This document shows positions 18,404 to 27,453 of a stretch of 52,004 nucleotides of DNA, piece by piece. The notes under the pieces were generated by a model. It was not told the origin of the DNA. It ran no database searches and was given only the letters and a program-made list of their open reading frames with translations. The stretch's first letter is position 1; every line of letters begins with the position of its first letter. Source of the DNA: an uncultured Clostridia bacterium (GTDB lineage: Bacteria > Bacillota > Clostridia > Lachnospirales > Anaerotignaceae); the NCBI GenBank assembly GCA_944384265.1, contig CALWSR010000023.1:1-52004 (forward strand). Reading direction: 5' to 3'. A program made the translations under genes and the position numbers.

Positions 18404-21208
18404 TTATGACATTTCCGGAAAAGGCTTTCCTTTTTTCATCAGCTGATATTTTTGTGTATCTTTATTTTCCTTCAAATATTTTAAAAGTGCTTCATATCCC
18501 TTTTTGCTCAATATCTTTTTATCCTCATAAATGCACTGTATCTGATAGGCTCTTTGCAGAAATATTATGCCCTGCTGCTGCTTTTTTTGGGAGATATAAA
18601 GGCTTCCCAGCTTGCTCATAAGCCTTCCGTAGTCCTTGCTTTGATTTCCCTTTATTTTTTCAAAAATTTCTATGGCTTCCTTTATCATTTCCTCTCCCTG
18701 CCGGCTTTGCTCCTCCTCCTTTAAAAAAAACTCTCCTGTTTTCAGCAGCATTTTTGCCAATGGCAAATTGCTTTGCTGTTGTTTTTTCATATACCCTATC
18801 ACTTCTGTATAATAAATGCCTGCTTGCTTATATTTTTTCAGCTTTTCCAAAATATAGCCCATTCTTTGTACTCTTTCAAAATATAATTGGCCTTTTCGCT
18901 GCTTTTTTTCAGATAACAGCTTCCATTTTTCATAATATACAAATGCCTGCTCTATATTTTCAATGGCAAAAAACAAATCTCCCATCAATCCCAAAAGCAT
19001 AGCATATTCTTCTGTATCTGTGCTGCCATATTCTTCTTGAAACCCAATGGCATGGCTTAGCTTTTGAAATGCCTTTTCATAATGCTTTTCCAAAAGATAC
19101 AATGCGGCCAGCTTTCGCATTATCTGTGCATACAATGTATTGTCCTCTGTCCATTTTTCTGCTTTTTCCAGCCAATGCACAGCATTTTCATACTGTCCTG
19201 CCTCTGCATAAAAATCTCCCAGCTGCACAGCAATTTCCAGTGTCTGCACATTTTTCTCTCCAATATGGGATTTTTTTTGCTCATAAAGCTGCAAAAGCTC
19301 CTTTTCCAGCTCCTCGGGCGTTTTTTTGGCTTGTTCTTTTTTGCTTTGCTGTTGTCTTTTCATTTCTTTTTGCAGCTTTTCTGCTTCTTTTTTTGCCGCC
19401 ACCAAAAGAAATCCTCTTGCCATATTTTTCCATTCGTCATCCTCTATGCCGCAGCTTTCTTTTTTTTCCATGGCCTTTTCATAATAAGCCTTTGCTTTGA
19501 CGCCATCTCCCAAATAAATATAGCAGCTTGCCAGCCACAGCTCTATTTTTGCAGAAAAAAATCTTTGCTGGTCTGTTTGTTCAAAATTCATGGCATACAG
19601 CTTTTTCCAGCAGTCAATGGATATGGTATAATCCTTGTTGGTAAAAGCAATTCTTGCCAGCAGCTCCAAATTGTTTTTGTATCTTATGTTTTCTTCTCCC
19701 AATGTTTCCTCTTCAATGCCCACAACCTGCTGCAATATTTCCACTGCTTTTTTTCTGTCATTTGTTATAATATACAGCCTTGCCAAATGAAGCAGCACCC
19801 TTGCATAATGAGGATGGTTTTTTCCAAACATTTTTTGCTGTACGGCAACTGCTTGTTTGCAAACAGAAACAGCCCCTGTCAAATCATTTTGTTTTTGGCG
19901 GCATTCTGCCAGCATCTCCAAATTTAATACATATGCCACATCCTGCGTTTCTTTCAATTCCTCTCTCACCCGCAGGCTTTCAGTCAAATATTTTTCAGCC
20001 ATGGCATAGTCTTGTTTATGATTGTACACTCTTGCCATGGCAAGCATGGTATCGGCACAGGCAATGCTTTTTCCTTGATAAAGCTCATTTCTCATATCCA
20101 ATGCCTTTTGATAGCATTTTATGGCTTCATCATAATCTCCCTTTTTGTCCAAAATGGTGCCTTTGCTTAACAGGCTCAACACATATTGGCCATGCTTTTC
20201 TCCTATCAGCTGTTTTTTTAAATACAATGCTCTGTCATTTAGCTGCATTGCCTTATCATACTGCTGCAGTCCGCAATAGTCCATGGCCATATGGTTTAAG
20301 CATTCTGCATAAAATGTGTGATATTCTCCCAAAAGATTTTTTACAATGGTCTGTACCTGCTGGTGAATTTCCAAAGAGCGTTCAAAATTTTCCTGCTTGC
20401 CATACAACGCTGCCAAGCTGTTTAAATTTGTCACATACTCCAAATGGCTTTCTGTCATAATTTTTTTTCGTATTTTCATGGCCTTTTCACAACAGCTTGT
20501 TGCCATGTCCAAAAGCCCTGCTTTTTCACAGACTGTTGCCATTCTCAAAAGATTCATCATATAATACTGATTTTCTTCTCCTCTTTGGGCTTTTAAAATG
20601 TCCAGCGCCCTTTGCAGTGCCTTTTGTGCTTTTTTAAAATTTCCCTGCTTTTCATAGGAACGTCCCAAGCTGGTTAAAATATCCGCCAAATCCATTTTGG
20701 AAACACTGTTTAATCTTTGGCCCTTGAGTAATGCTTTGTTGTGCAGCTCTATGGCCTTGTCATACTCTTTTACATCCTCATAAGCATTTCCCAAATTGTA
20801 CAGGCTGGCCACATAATCCTCATGGCTTCTGCCCAAAAGTCTGTCCCGAATTTCCAGCACCTGTTTTTGCAGTGAAAGGGCCTCTTGATATTTTGCCAAA
20901 TTACTGTATGTAATGGCCAGATTGTTTAATGTATCTCCATAGGAGGTACACTCCCCTCCAATTTCTTTTTTCAGCTTTGCCGCTTCTTTATAATACATCT
21001 GTGCTTTTTCATACATGGAGATATCATCATATGCAATGGCCAGATTGTTCACATCTGTTGCATATTCCATGGTATTGCAGTCATTATTTTCTTTGTATAG
21101 GTCATATATTTTTTTGCCTAAAGCAATGGCTTCCATATATTCGCCATTTTGATGTGCCTCTTGAAATTCTTTTCTCAATTTAATAATTTCTCCTATGTAA
21201 AAAGCCAT
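18404..21208 (-). CDS. large tetratricopeptide-repeat protein
   Basis: 934-residue protein made almost entirely of tandem TPR units with a period of about 42 residues, of the kinesin-light-chain type (VASLYNLGNAYEDVKEYDKA, ALDILKAQRGEEN and similar). A charged, lysine- and glutamine-rich linker near residues 605-640 separates two TPR blocks. There is no signal peptide, membrane segment or enzymatic domain, so it is a cytoplasmic scaffold or regulator with unknown partners. AAGGAT precedes the ATG. It starts 31 bases after recX and is probably co-transcribed with it; a link to DNA repair is only suggested by position. Confidence 0.85.
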   Translation of the reverse strand: MAFYIGEIIKLRKEFQEAHQNGEYMEAIALGKKIYDLYKENNDCNTMEYATDVNNLAIAYDDISMYEKAQMYYKEAAKLKKEIGGECTSYGDTLNNLAITYSNLAKYQEALSLQKQVLEIRDRLLGRSHEDYVASLYNLGNAYEDVKEYDKAIELHNKALLKGQRLNSVSKMDLADILTSLGRSYEKQGNFKKAQKALQRALDILKAQRGEENQYYMMNLLRMATVCEKAGLLDMATSCCEKAMKIRKKIMTESHLEYVTNLNSLAALYGKQENFERSLEIHQQVQTIVKNLLGEYHTFYAECLNHMAMDYCGLQQYDKAMQLNDRALYLKKQLIGEKHGQYVLSLLSKGTILDKKGDYDEAIKCYQKALDMRNELYQGKSIACADTMLAMARVYNHKQDYAMAEKYLTESLRVREELKETQDVAYVLNLEMLAECRQKQNDLTGAVSVCKQAVAVQQKMFGKNHPHYARVLLHLARLYIITNDRKKAVEILQQVVGIEEETLGEENIRYKNNLELLARIAFTNKDYTISIDCWKKLYAMNFEQTDQQRFFSAKIELWLASCYIYLGDGVKAKAYYEKAMEKKESCGIEDDEWKNMARGFLLVAAKKEAEKLQKEMKRQQQSKKEQAKKTPEELEKELLQLYEQKKSHIGEKNVQTLEIAVQLGDFYAEAGQYENAVHWLEKAEKWTEDNTLYAQIMRKLAALYLLEKHYEKAFQKLSHAIGFQEEYGSTDTEEYAMLLGLMGDLFFAIENIEQAFVYYEKWKLLSEKKQRKGQLYFERVQRMGYILEKLKKYKQAGIYYTEVIGYMKKQQQSNLPLAKMLLKTGEFFLKEEEQSRQGEEMIKEAIEIFEKIKGNQSKDYGRLMSKLGSLYISQKKQQQGIIFLQRAYQIQCIYEDKKILSKKGYEALLKYLKENKDTQKYQLMKKGKPFPEMS

Positions 21209-21239
21209 AGCTTCATCAAATCCTTTCAGTTTTCACCAT

Positions 21240-21863
21240 TTATTCTTCTTTTTTTTGAACATATGCAAATGCCTCTTTTATTATATCATAGCAATACCCT
21301 CTGCGCTGTAAAAATCCAAACAGTCTTTTTTTCTCTTTTTCGTTCATATCGTCTAAATAAAAGCATTTTTTTTCCAACAATCTAACGGCATCGCCCAATT
21401 CGTCTATATCCATTTTGTCCAACACTTTACAAATGGTGCTTTCTAAAACACCTCTTTGGCGCAATTCCATTTTCAGGGCATATTTTGCTCTGGGGCTTAT
21501 GAGAAGTCTTTCTTTGATGTAGCCTTCACAATATTTTTCATCGTCTACATATTCATATTTTTTTAAAAATTCCATGACTCTTTGCACCACATTTTCAGCA
21601 AATCCCTTTTGGTATAATTTTTGGCAAACCTCTTTTTCTGTTCTCATTTTGTAGCCGATATAGTGCAGTGCCTTGTCCTGAGCCTGTATATAAATCAGCT
21701 CATTTTGTATAAAATCATATTTTTCCTTTGCAATTTCATTTCCTTCTTTTAATTTAAAATAAATAATATCCTCTTTTATCAAGCTAAAAGCAAATGCTCC
21801 ATCTACAAACACATTATATTTTTGGGGACAATGTGCCTGTTGCTTCACTGCTGTTATTTTCAT
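21240..21863 (-). CDS. recX: regulatory protein RecX
   Basis: RecX (207 aa) modulates RecA filaments. Three-helix repeats typical of RecX are visible: KALHYIGYKMRTEKEVCQKL near residue 63, VMEFLKKYEYVDDEKYCEGY near 96, and the RAKYALKMELRQRGV region near 125, with a longer N-terminal part as in Bacillus RecX. TAGGAGAGGG precedes the ATG. It lies downstream of recA but behind a terminator hairpin, so it may be partly uncoupled from recA. Confidence 0.9.
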   Translation of the reverse strand: MKITAVKQQAHCPQKYNVFVDGAFAFSLIKEDIIYFKLKEGNEIAKEKYDFIQNELIYIQAQDKALHYIGYKMRTEKEVCQKLYQKGFAENVVQRVMEFLKKYEYVDDEKYCEGYIKERLLISPRAKYALKMELRQRGVLESTICKVLDKMDIDELGDAVRLLEKKCFYLDDMNEKEKKRLFGFLQRRGYCYDIIKEAFAYVQKKEE

Positions 21864-21888
21864 ATAAAACCCTCTCCTAAATACAGCA

Positions 21889-21911
21889 AAAAGCAGGGCT
21901 TTTCCCTGCTT
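21889..21911 (-). terminator. terminator between the lipoprotein gene and recX
   Basis: AGCAGGG, AAAAG, CCCTGCT with a run of T on the minus strand, about 20 bases past the lipoprotein stop. It separates recA-lipoprotein from recX-TPR. Confidence 0.85.
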
Positions 21912-21934
21912 AAGCTTTGTTTTGTACTTTTATT

Positions 21935-22489
21935 TTATTGGGGCAGTAAAAAATTCATATAATATGTATTGCCTATAAAATTATCATCCCATATTTCATA
22001 ATATTTCATTTGATAAGCATAGACCTCTTTCGGTACAATAAAAATCAAATTTCCTGTTTTGCTCTCTCCATATGCCAGATTGTATTCGTTGGGAAGCTGT
22101 CCGTCATAAAACTGATACTCGGGAAAAGTGGTTTCCCCCTCCAATGCATCCCATGTCAATTCAAAATCATTGCAAAGCATTGTAATGGAATCAAAATCCT
22201 CAAATGTATTTTCCACTGTGATATTGACAACAGCAAAGCAGTGTTCGCTGTTTTCAGGCACATAGCCTTCAATTTCCTCTGCTGTTGTCACTTGATTGAT
22301 GGTAACATTAAAAAATGCTGTCTGTACTGTCTGCCCCTGTTCATATACAAACTCTTGCCCATACGCTCTGCCGTTTGCCTTCCATTGTGTGGATACTTCC
22401 TTTAATATCTCTTTTGTATTTTGGCAGCCTGTTGCAAAAATACAAAACAAAATCATTGTTAAAACCAGCATTGCCTTTTTACTGTCCAC
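21935..22489 (-). CDS. predicted lipoprotein, DUF4352-like
   Basis: 184-residue secreted protein with a lipoprotein signal peptide: basic KK, a hydrophobic stretch and a lipobox ending at C22 (IFATGC). The rest looks like an immunoglobulin-like beta-sandwich with VVNITVENTFEDFDSI near residue 90, which recalls DUF4352-type extracytoplasmic lipoproteins. The start is GTG, seven bases after GAGGGTG. It follows recA by 28 bases and may share the SOS promoter. No specific function can be assigned. Confidence 0.75.
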   Translation of the reverse strand: MDSKKAMLVLTMILFCIFATGCQNTKEILKEVSTQWKANGRAYGQEFVYEQGQTVQTAFFNVTINQVTTAEEIEGYVPENSEHCFAVVNITVENTFEDFDSITMLCNDFELTWDALEGETTFPEYQFYDGQLPNEYNLAYGESKTGNLIFIVPKEVYAYQMKYYEIWDDNFIGNTYYMNFLLPQ

Positions 22490-22517
22490 TCATTGACACC
22501 CTCTATCTCAACGCCTG

Positions 22518-23666
22518 TTAAAATTCCTCTTCTCCTTGTATTTGCTCCATGGTTTCCTTTTCTTCCATATCCGGCTCCATATCCTCAGGCAGCTCCTCTG
22601 CTGCTTCCTGCTCTATCACCATAGGCTGTCCGTCTGCCGGCAGATGATAATATCTGCGTACCTCTGTTTCAATTTCATGGCATACATCCGTATGCTCCTT
22701 TAAATATAATTTGGCATTTTCACGGCCTTGGCCAATGCGTGTTTCTTTATAAGAATACCATGCGCCGCTTTTGTTGACAATGTCAATATCCACTGCCAAA
22801 TCCAGTATATCTCCCTCTTTTGAAACCCCTTGTCCGTACATAATGTCAAATTCTGCGGATTTAAAAGGAGGCGCCACTTTGTTTTTGGCAATTTTCACTT
22901 TTGTACGGTTTCCAATAACAGTATCTCCCTGCTTAAGCGCATCTGCTTTTCTAATGTCAATCCGTACAGAAGCATAAAATTTTAATGCTCTGCCGCCTGT
23001 TGTGGTTTCGGGATTTCCAAATGTCATACCAATTTTTTCACGAAGCTGATTGATAAATATGACAGAGCATTTTGATTTATTGGTAATACCCGTTAATTTT
23101 CTCAGTGCCTGAGACATGAGTCTGGCCTGCAAGCCCATATGGGAATCCCCCATTTCTCCCTGAATTTCTGCCCTTGGCACCAAAGCGGCCACAGAGTCTA
23201 CAATCACAATGTCAATGGCACCGCTTCTCACCATGGTTTCTGCAATCTCAAGGGCCTGTTCCCCATCATCCGGCTGAGAGATATATAAATTGTCAATATC
23301 CACTCCCAATGCCTTTGCATATACAGGGTCCATGGCGTGTTCCGCATCAATATAGCCGGCAATGCCGCCTTGCTTTTGCACCTCTGCCACCATATGCAGT
23401 GCTATGGTTGTTTTACCGGAGGATTCAGGGCCATATACTTCTATGATTCTGCCCTTTGGAATACCTCCCACTCCCAAAGCAATGTCCAGGCTTAAAGCGC
23501 CTGTGGGGATTACCTCCACACTCATTTTGGCAGAGCTGTCTCCCAGCTTCATCACAGCCCCCTTTCCAAATTGCTTTTCAATATAGGTCAATGCGGCCTC
23601 AAGGGCTTTTTGCTTATCTTCCGGTTTGACTTCCTCAAACTTTTTTGCTCCTTTTTTATCTGCCAT
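22518..23666 (-). CDS. recA: recombinase RecA
   Basis: RecA (382 aa): ATP-dependent strand exchange, co-protease for LexA, homologous recombination. The Walker A motif GPESSGKTT lies near residue 75; the Walker B strand [12 protein letters not shown], the L2 region and the [12 protein letters not shown] block are intact. The C-terminus has the usual acidic tail ([15 protein letters not shown]). Start supported by AGGTGG. The promoter carries a LexA box, so it is SOS-induced. Confidence 0.98.
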   Translation of the reverse strand: MADKKGAKKFEEVKPEDKQKALEAALTYIEKQFGKGAVMKLGDSSAKMSVEVIPTGALSLDIALGVGGIPKGRIIEVYGPESSGKTTIALHMVAEVQKQGGIAGYIDAEHAMDPVYAKALGVDIDNLYISQPDDGEQALEIAETMVRSGAIDIVIVDSVAALVPRAEIQGEMGDSHMGLQARLMSQALRKLTGITNKSKCSVIFINQLREKIGMTFGNPETTTGGRALKFYASVRIDIRKADALKQGDTVIGNRTKVKIAKNKVAPPFKSAEFDIMYGQGVSKEGDILDLAVDIDIVNKSGAWYSYKETRIGQGRENAKLYLKEHTDVCHEIETEVRRYYHLPADGQPMVIEQEAAEELPEDMEPDMEEKETMEQIQGEEEF

Positions 23667-23699
23667 ATCCCAGAACCACCTTTCTAAAAAATATAGTAA

Positions 23700-23713
23700 C
23701 GAACTAATGTTCT
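23700..23713. promoter_or_regulatory. LexA (SOS) box of recA
   Basis: CGAAC TAAT GTTCT matches the Gram-positive LexA site CGAACnnnnGTTCG except for the last base. It lies directly downstream of the recA -10 box, where LexA would block initiation. Confidence 0.85.
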
Positions 23714-23714
23714 A

Positions 23715-23743
23715 ATTATATAATATACTCCTCATTTCGTCAA
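23715..23743 (-). promoter_or_regulatory. recA promoter
   Basis: TTGACG (23738-23743), 17 bases, TATAAT (23715-23720). The -35 box contains the stop codon of the upstream EamA gene. Confidence 0.9.
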
Positions 23744-24618
23744 CTACTGTTTTTTGTAAATTTTTGTTTTGGCCTTCTTTCTGTTAAAAGCAATGCACAA
23801 AATATCAGCACACACCCTATATAGCCTCTTATGGGAAGCCTTTCTCCATAAAGCACTGCCCCTGCCAAAGCCGCAAACACTGCTTCTGTTGTCAGCAATA
23901 TGGCCGCTTTGGAGGCTTTTGTATACTGCTGGCCCACTGACTGAAACACAAAATAAATGGCTGTACAAAAAACACCCAGCACAATAAAATGTACTGCACC
24001 ATGGAGTGTAATGCTGGGCAATGGTCTATTTTGTACTGCGGCAACAGCCAATGCCAGCAGCAGCACAACCATATGCTCTACCAGTGCCAAATGGAGGGGG
24101 TCTGCTTTTTCCAAAAATTTTCCCATCCATATCATTTGAAATGCAAATGCCACAGATGCCCCAAATGACAGCAATGCCCCAAAGCCGCCTTTGATATCCC
24201 CTGTAACAGAAAGCATGGCAACACCTGCCAATGTTATGCCTGCGGCAGCAAAGCAAATGCCATCAGGCCTTTTATGAAACACACCCCATAGTATAAAGGG
24301 TACAATCACCCCTGCCAATGTGCTTAAAAAGGCATTCACAGAAGGTGTGGTATATTGCAGTCCCACCGTCATCAGTGCAAAAAGCAAAAATAAAAAAAAT
24401 CCCAAAACCGCTCCTGATTTCCATTCCTCATTTGTCATTTTTTTTAACTCTTTAAAATAAATGGTACATAACACAGCCGTTGCTATAAAAAAACGCCCCG
24501 CAATGACTTGAAAGGGGGTAAATTCCCATTGCAAAAGATATTTCATGGATACAAAGCCCAATCCTCCTATCATGGCCGCCAGCAGCAAAAGCAAATCTCC
24601 TTTTTGTTCCTTTGTCAT
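23740..24618 (-). CDS. EamA/DMT-superfamily transporter
   Basis: Membrane protein of 292 aa with ten hydrophobic segments arranged as two EamA repeats, typical of drug/metabolite exporters (amino-acid or metabolite efflux; substrate not predictable). The start is the ATG that overlaps the cinA stop (ATGA), giving MTKEQKGDLLLLLAAMIGG; eight further upstream codons are open but lie within cinA. LTTEAVFAALAGAVLYGERL near residue 246 is the typical second-repeat end. Coupled to cinA. Confidence 0.9.
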   Translation of the reverse strand: MTKEQKGDLLLLLAAMIGGLGFVSMKYLLQWEFTPFQVIAGRFFIATAVLCTIYFKELKKMTNEEWKSGAVLGFFLFLLFALMTVGLQYTTPSVNAFLSTLAGVIVPFILWGVFHKRPDGICFAAAGITLAGVAMLSVTGDIKGGFGALLSFGASVAFAFQMIWMGKFLEKADPLHLALVEHMVVLLLALAVAAVQNRPLPSITLHGAVHFIVLGVFCTAIYFVFQSVGQQYTKASKAAILLTTEAVFAALAGAVLYGERLPIRGYIGCVLIFCALLLTERRPKQKFTKNSS

Positions 24619-25847
24619 TGCAGCAATTCCCTTCTCAGCCAATCCAATGCTGTATAAACAGCACGAGTACGCACCTTTTCACGGTTTCCCACAAAATGGC
24701 ATTCTTTCACCTGTGTCACACCATCTATTGTCAAACCAATGTATACCAGCCCTACCGGCTTTCCCTCCATGGCTCCGTCAGGGCCGGCAATGCCTGTGGT
24801 TGCCAGCCCAATTTGTGTTCCTGCCGTTTTGGCTGCACCTTCTGCCATTTCCATTGCTGTTTCTGCACTGACAGCGCTATATTTTTGCAATGTTTCTTCC
24901 TTCACACCCAGTCTTTTTTGTTTTGCCTCATTGCAATAGGTGACAGTACCATCTAAAAATACAGAAGAAATGCCCGGATATTCCACCAATGCCGATGCAA
25001 TGGCTCCCCCTGTGCAGGATTCTGCTGTGGCAATGGTTTTTGCTTTTTTCACAAGCAGCTCTGCCGTAACCGTCTGCATATTGGTTTCTCCTTCTCCATA
25101 GATATCATTTCCAAACCTTTTGTATATCTCCCTTGCCACAGGCTCAATCATGCTTTTGGCTTCCTCTTTTGTTTTTGCCTTTGCTGTAATGCGCAGTATA
25201 GACTCGGCATCCTTTGCATAAGGGGCAATGGTAGGATTGGTCTGGCTGTCAATCAAATCCTTTACCTTTGTTTCCATGGCACTTTCTCCCACACCTGCTA
25301 TGCGCAGTATGCGGGATACAAATGTATATTCCTGACGTTTTTGTAAATAAGGCTTGACTTGGCCTTCAAACATAGGTATGGTTTCTTTTGGAGGGCCGGG
25401 GAGCATCACCAGTATTTTTTGATTTTTTTCTACAATCATTCCGGGAGCCGTGCCGTTATCATTATAAAGGACAATGCTGTTTTTGGGAACAAATGCCTGT
25501 TTTTTATTATTTTCTGTCATTTCTCTTCCTGTTTTTTGAAAATATTTTTCAATTCTTTTCAATGCTCTTTCATCCAGCACCAGCTCCTCCTGAAAATATT
25601 TTGCACCTGTTTCTTTTGTCAAATCGTCCTCTGTGGGGCCAAGCCCCCCTGTTGTGATAATCAAATCTGCTCTGGAAAAAGCATGAAAGAGTGTCTCCTC
25701 CAGTCTTTTTGGATTATCCCCCACCACTGTCTGATAATGAACGTCAATGCCCAGCTCTGCCAGCTCCAATGCTAAATACTGTGCATTTGTGTTTAAAATA
25801 TCTCCTAATAATATTTCCGTACCCACTGCAATGATTTCTGCCTGCAC
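24615..25847 (-). CDS. cinA: CinA family protein (nucleotide pyrophosphatase / nicotinamide-nucleotide amidase)
   Basis: Two-domain protein of 410 aa. Residues ~1-170 form the MoaB/MogA-like domain with ADP-ribose/NMN-type pyrophosphatase activity in relatives (GTEILLGD, GGLGPTEDD, PGPP). Residues ~250-410 form the PncC-like nicotinamide-mononucleotide amidase domain (TAESCTGG, GIAGPDG). The family recycles pyridine nucleotides, and in naturally competent bacteria is linked to competence and recA. GTG start, AGGAGG seven bases before. It is first in a cinA-eamA unit directly upstream of recA, a common cinA-recA order. Confidence 0.94.
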   Translation of the reverse strand: MQAEIIAVGTEILLGDILNTNAQYLALELAELGIDVHYQTVVGDNPKRLEETLFHAFSRADLIITTGGLGPTEDDLTKETGAKYFQEELVLDERALKRIEKYFQKTGREMTENNKKQAFVPKNSIVLYNDNGTAPGMIVEKNQKILVMLPGPPKETIPMFEGQVKPYLQKRQEYTFVSRILRIAGVGESAMETKVKDLIDSQTNPTIAPYAKDAESILRITAKAKTKEEAKSMIEPVAREIYKRFGNDIYGEGETNMQTVTAELLVKKAKTIATAESCTGGAIASALVEYPGISSVFLDGTVTYCNEAKQKRLGVKEETLQKYSAVSAETAMEMAEGAAKTAGTQIGLATTGIAGPDGAMEGKPVGLVYIGLTIDGVTQVKECHFVGNREKVRTRAVYTALDWLRRELLQ

Positions 25848-25881
25848 AAAAAAACCTCCTTATCTAAAATATAAAATGATG

Positions 25882-25910
25882 AAAGCCGACAAATTGATTT
25901 TGCCGACTTT
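25882..25910 (-). other. hairpin in the cinA leader
   Basis: On the minus strand AAAGTCGGCAAA and TTTGTCGGCTTT pair over 12 positions (two of them G.U) around a 5-base loop, 35 bases before the cinA start. Read on the plus strand the same pairs become C.A mismatches, so the structure belongs to minus-strand RNA. No T run follows on the minus strand. Role unknown. Confidence 0.55.
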
Positions 25911-26140
25911 TTTACATTGCTGTTTTGTGTTTCTCAAATGGAATGTATGCCAATGAAATATTTTGCCCATATCCGGTAAAAATAGGGGCCGTTGGGGTTT
26001 AGAGGGCTTATATCCCTCTGAAAACAAAATGAATATGATATCTGTTTGAAAAGCCTGTTTTTTTCATTTTCATTGCAGGAAGCTTTATGATAAATCCTTC
26101 TTTTCATCCTCAGAACCAAAAAATAACTCCATCCTATGAT
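25911..26140. other. non-coding stretch, nothing recognised
   Basis: An open frame of 61 codons exists on the minus strand but has no ribosome site and no protein-like pattern. Probably 3' debris of the neighbouring pseudogene. Confidence 0.4.
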
Positions 26141-26545
26141 TTAAGTGGTTATCAGCCGGCATAAACCCCATTTCTTGGTGTTTCCATACTGATTATATCC
26201 CCCTGAAATTTTAATGTTCACCCATGTGCCATAATGCCAAAGGCAATAGCTTTCATTTTCCTTCAGCTGCATATTTTCCACAATCCAATCCATCACCTGT
26301 TCTTCTGTGGACTCACAAAAAATTCTGCTCTATGGCACAGTTATATCAAAACACATAAACGGTACATAGGCCAAATACATATGATGCACTGCTGCATTTT
26401 GATTGTATTGTCACACCTATGTCCAAAAGCTGCTCCAATGTTTTTTTGACGGATAAAATATGTCGCTTTTGCCCCATTCATAATTTGTCCTTTTGTCATT
26501 TCCATTTCACAGCCAAAAAGGCACAGCTCATAATGAAAAGGATTT
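26141..26545 (-). pseudogene. decayed gene of unknown family
   Basis: Three consecutive minus-strand frames look like pieces of one protein: YELCLFGCEMEMTKGQIMNG..., then KKTLEQLLDIGVTIQSKCSS..., then EEQVMDWIVENMQLKENES...YCLWHYGTWVNIKISGGYNQ, ending WGLCRLITT at a TAA (26141-26143). Frameshifts and a stop separate them. No family recognised, but the residue pattern is coding-like, unlike the surrounding sequence. Confidence 0.6.
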
Positions 26546-26907
26546 ACACATTCCCCTTCTCATTGGTGTGTTTTTTGGTAAAATTCCCCATTTTGTTTAT
26601 TTTATACCATTATTTTTTTATTCACTTTATCATACCATCTATTTTATATTCTGCTGCTTTCCTATAAAACATTGATTTTACAACCAAAATCACTTCTCTC
26701 CTTTTATAGAGTGCAAAAGAAAGACCCATCCAAAACGGCCTAAGGGATTGACTCCATTTCTTTTAAAAAAAGGAACATCCATATTCAAATGCAGCACACC
26801 TTCCTTTTGCCGTTTTAGCACAATTTGCAGCATGATAAAATGCTTTTATTGTAATATACTGCCATCCTATTGTCATTTTTTTGTTTATGGCCAATCAAAC
26901 AGGACCT
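26546..26907. other. non-coding stretch with dispersed repeat
   Basis: AT-rich. It contains the second exact copy (26662-26682) of the 21-bp sequence in the bioY leader. No gene seen, and no clear terminator for pgsA. Confidence 0.5.
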
Positions 26908-27453
26908 CTATCCTTTCAAAACAGATTTGTTTTTGACAATGTAATCCACACCGGATACAATGGTAAAAAAAACGGCCAAAAGCACCAATATGGTTTCTAT
27001 GCTATCCATCACACCTGATTGTATTTGCAGCAATACCACAATAATCATGACCATTTGTGTTGTGGTTTTTATTTTTCCCCACCAGCTGGCCGCCATAACA
27101 ATGTTTGCTTCCATGGCCAGTGTTCTAAAGCCTGTGATGGCAAATTCTCTGCTCAATATGATGACAACTACCCATGCCGGCAAATCTCCCAGCTCTACCA
27201 TGGACACCAGTGCAGAACAAACCAAAAGCTTGTCTGCCAAAGGGTCCATAAATTTTCCAAAATTGGTCACCATATTTCTGCTTCTGGCAATATATCCATC
27301 CAAAAAATCTGTCACAGAGGCCACAATAAATATGCCCACTGCCACATACCGATTGAGAGGCTCTGCCACAAAGGGAGAAAGCAATATCACCAAAAAAACC
27401 GGTATCAGCACCACTCGCAGCGTGGTCAGTTTATTGGCAAGATTCATTTGCAT
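26908..27453 (-). CDS. pgsA: CDP-diacylglycerol-glycerol-3-phosphate 3-phosphatidyltransferase PgsA
   Basis: Integral membrane enzyme that makes phosphatidylglycerol phosphate, first step of anionic phospholipid synthesis. 181 aa from the ATG following GAGGTG; an ATG two codons later is an alternative. The CDP-alcohol transferase motif D-x2-D-G-x2-A-R-x8-G-x3-D-x3-D is complete (DFLDGYIAR ... GKFMDPLADK, residues ~50-75). Several transmembrane segments follow. The start overlaps the end of rimO by 23 bases, so the two are translationally linked. Confidence 0.95.
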   Translation of the reverse strand: MQMNLANKLTTLRVVLIPVFLVILLSPFVAEPLNRYVAVGIFIVASVTDFLDGYIARSRNMVTNFGKFMDPLADKLLVCSALVSMVELGDLPAWVVVIILSREFAITGFRTLAMEANIVMAASWWGKIKTTTQMVMIIVVLLQIQSGVMDSIETILVLLAVFFTIVSGVDYIVKNKSVLKG

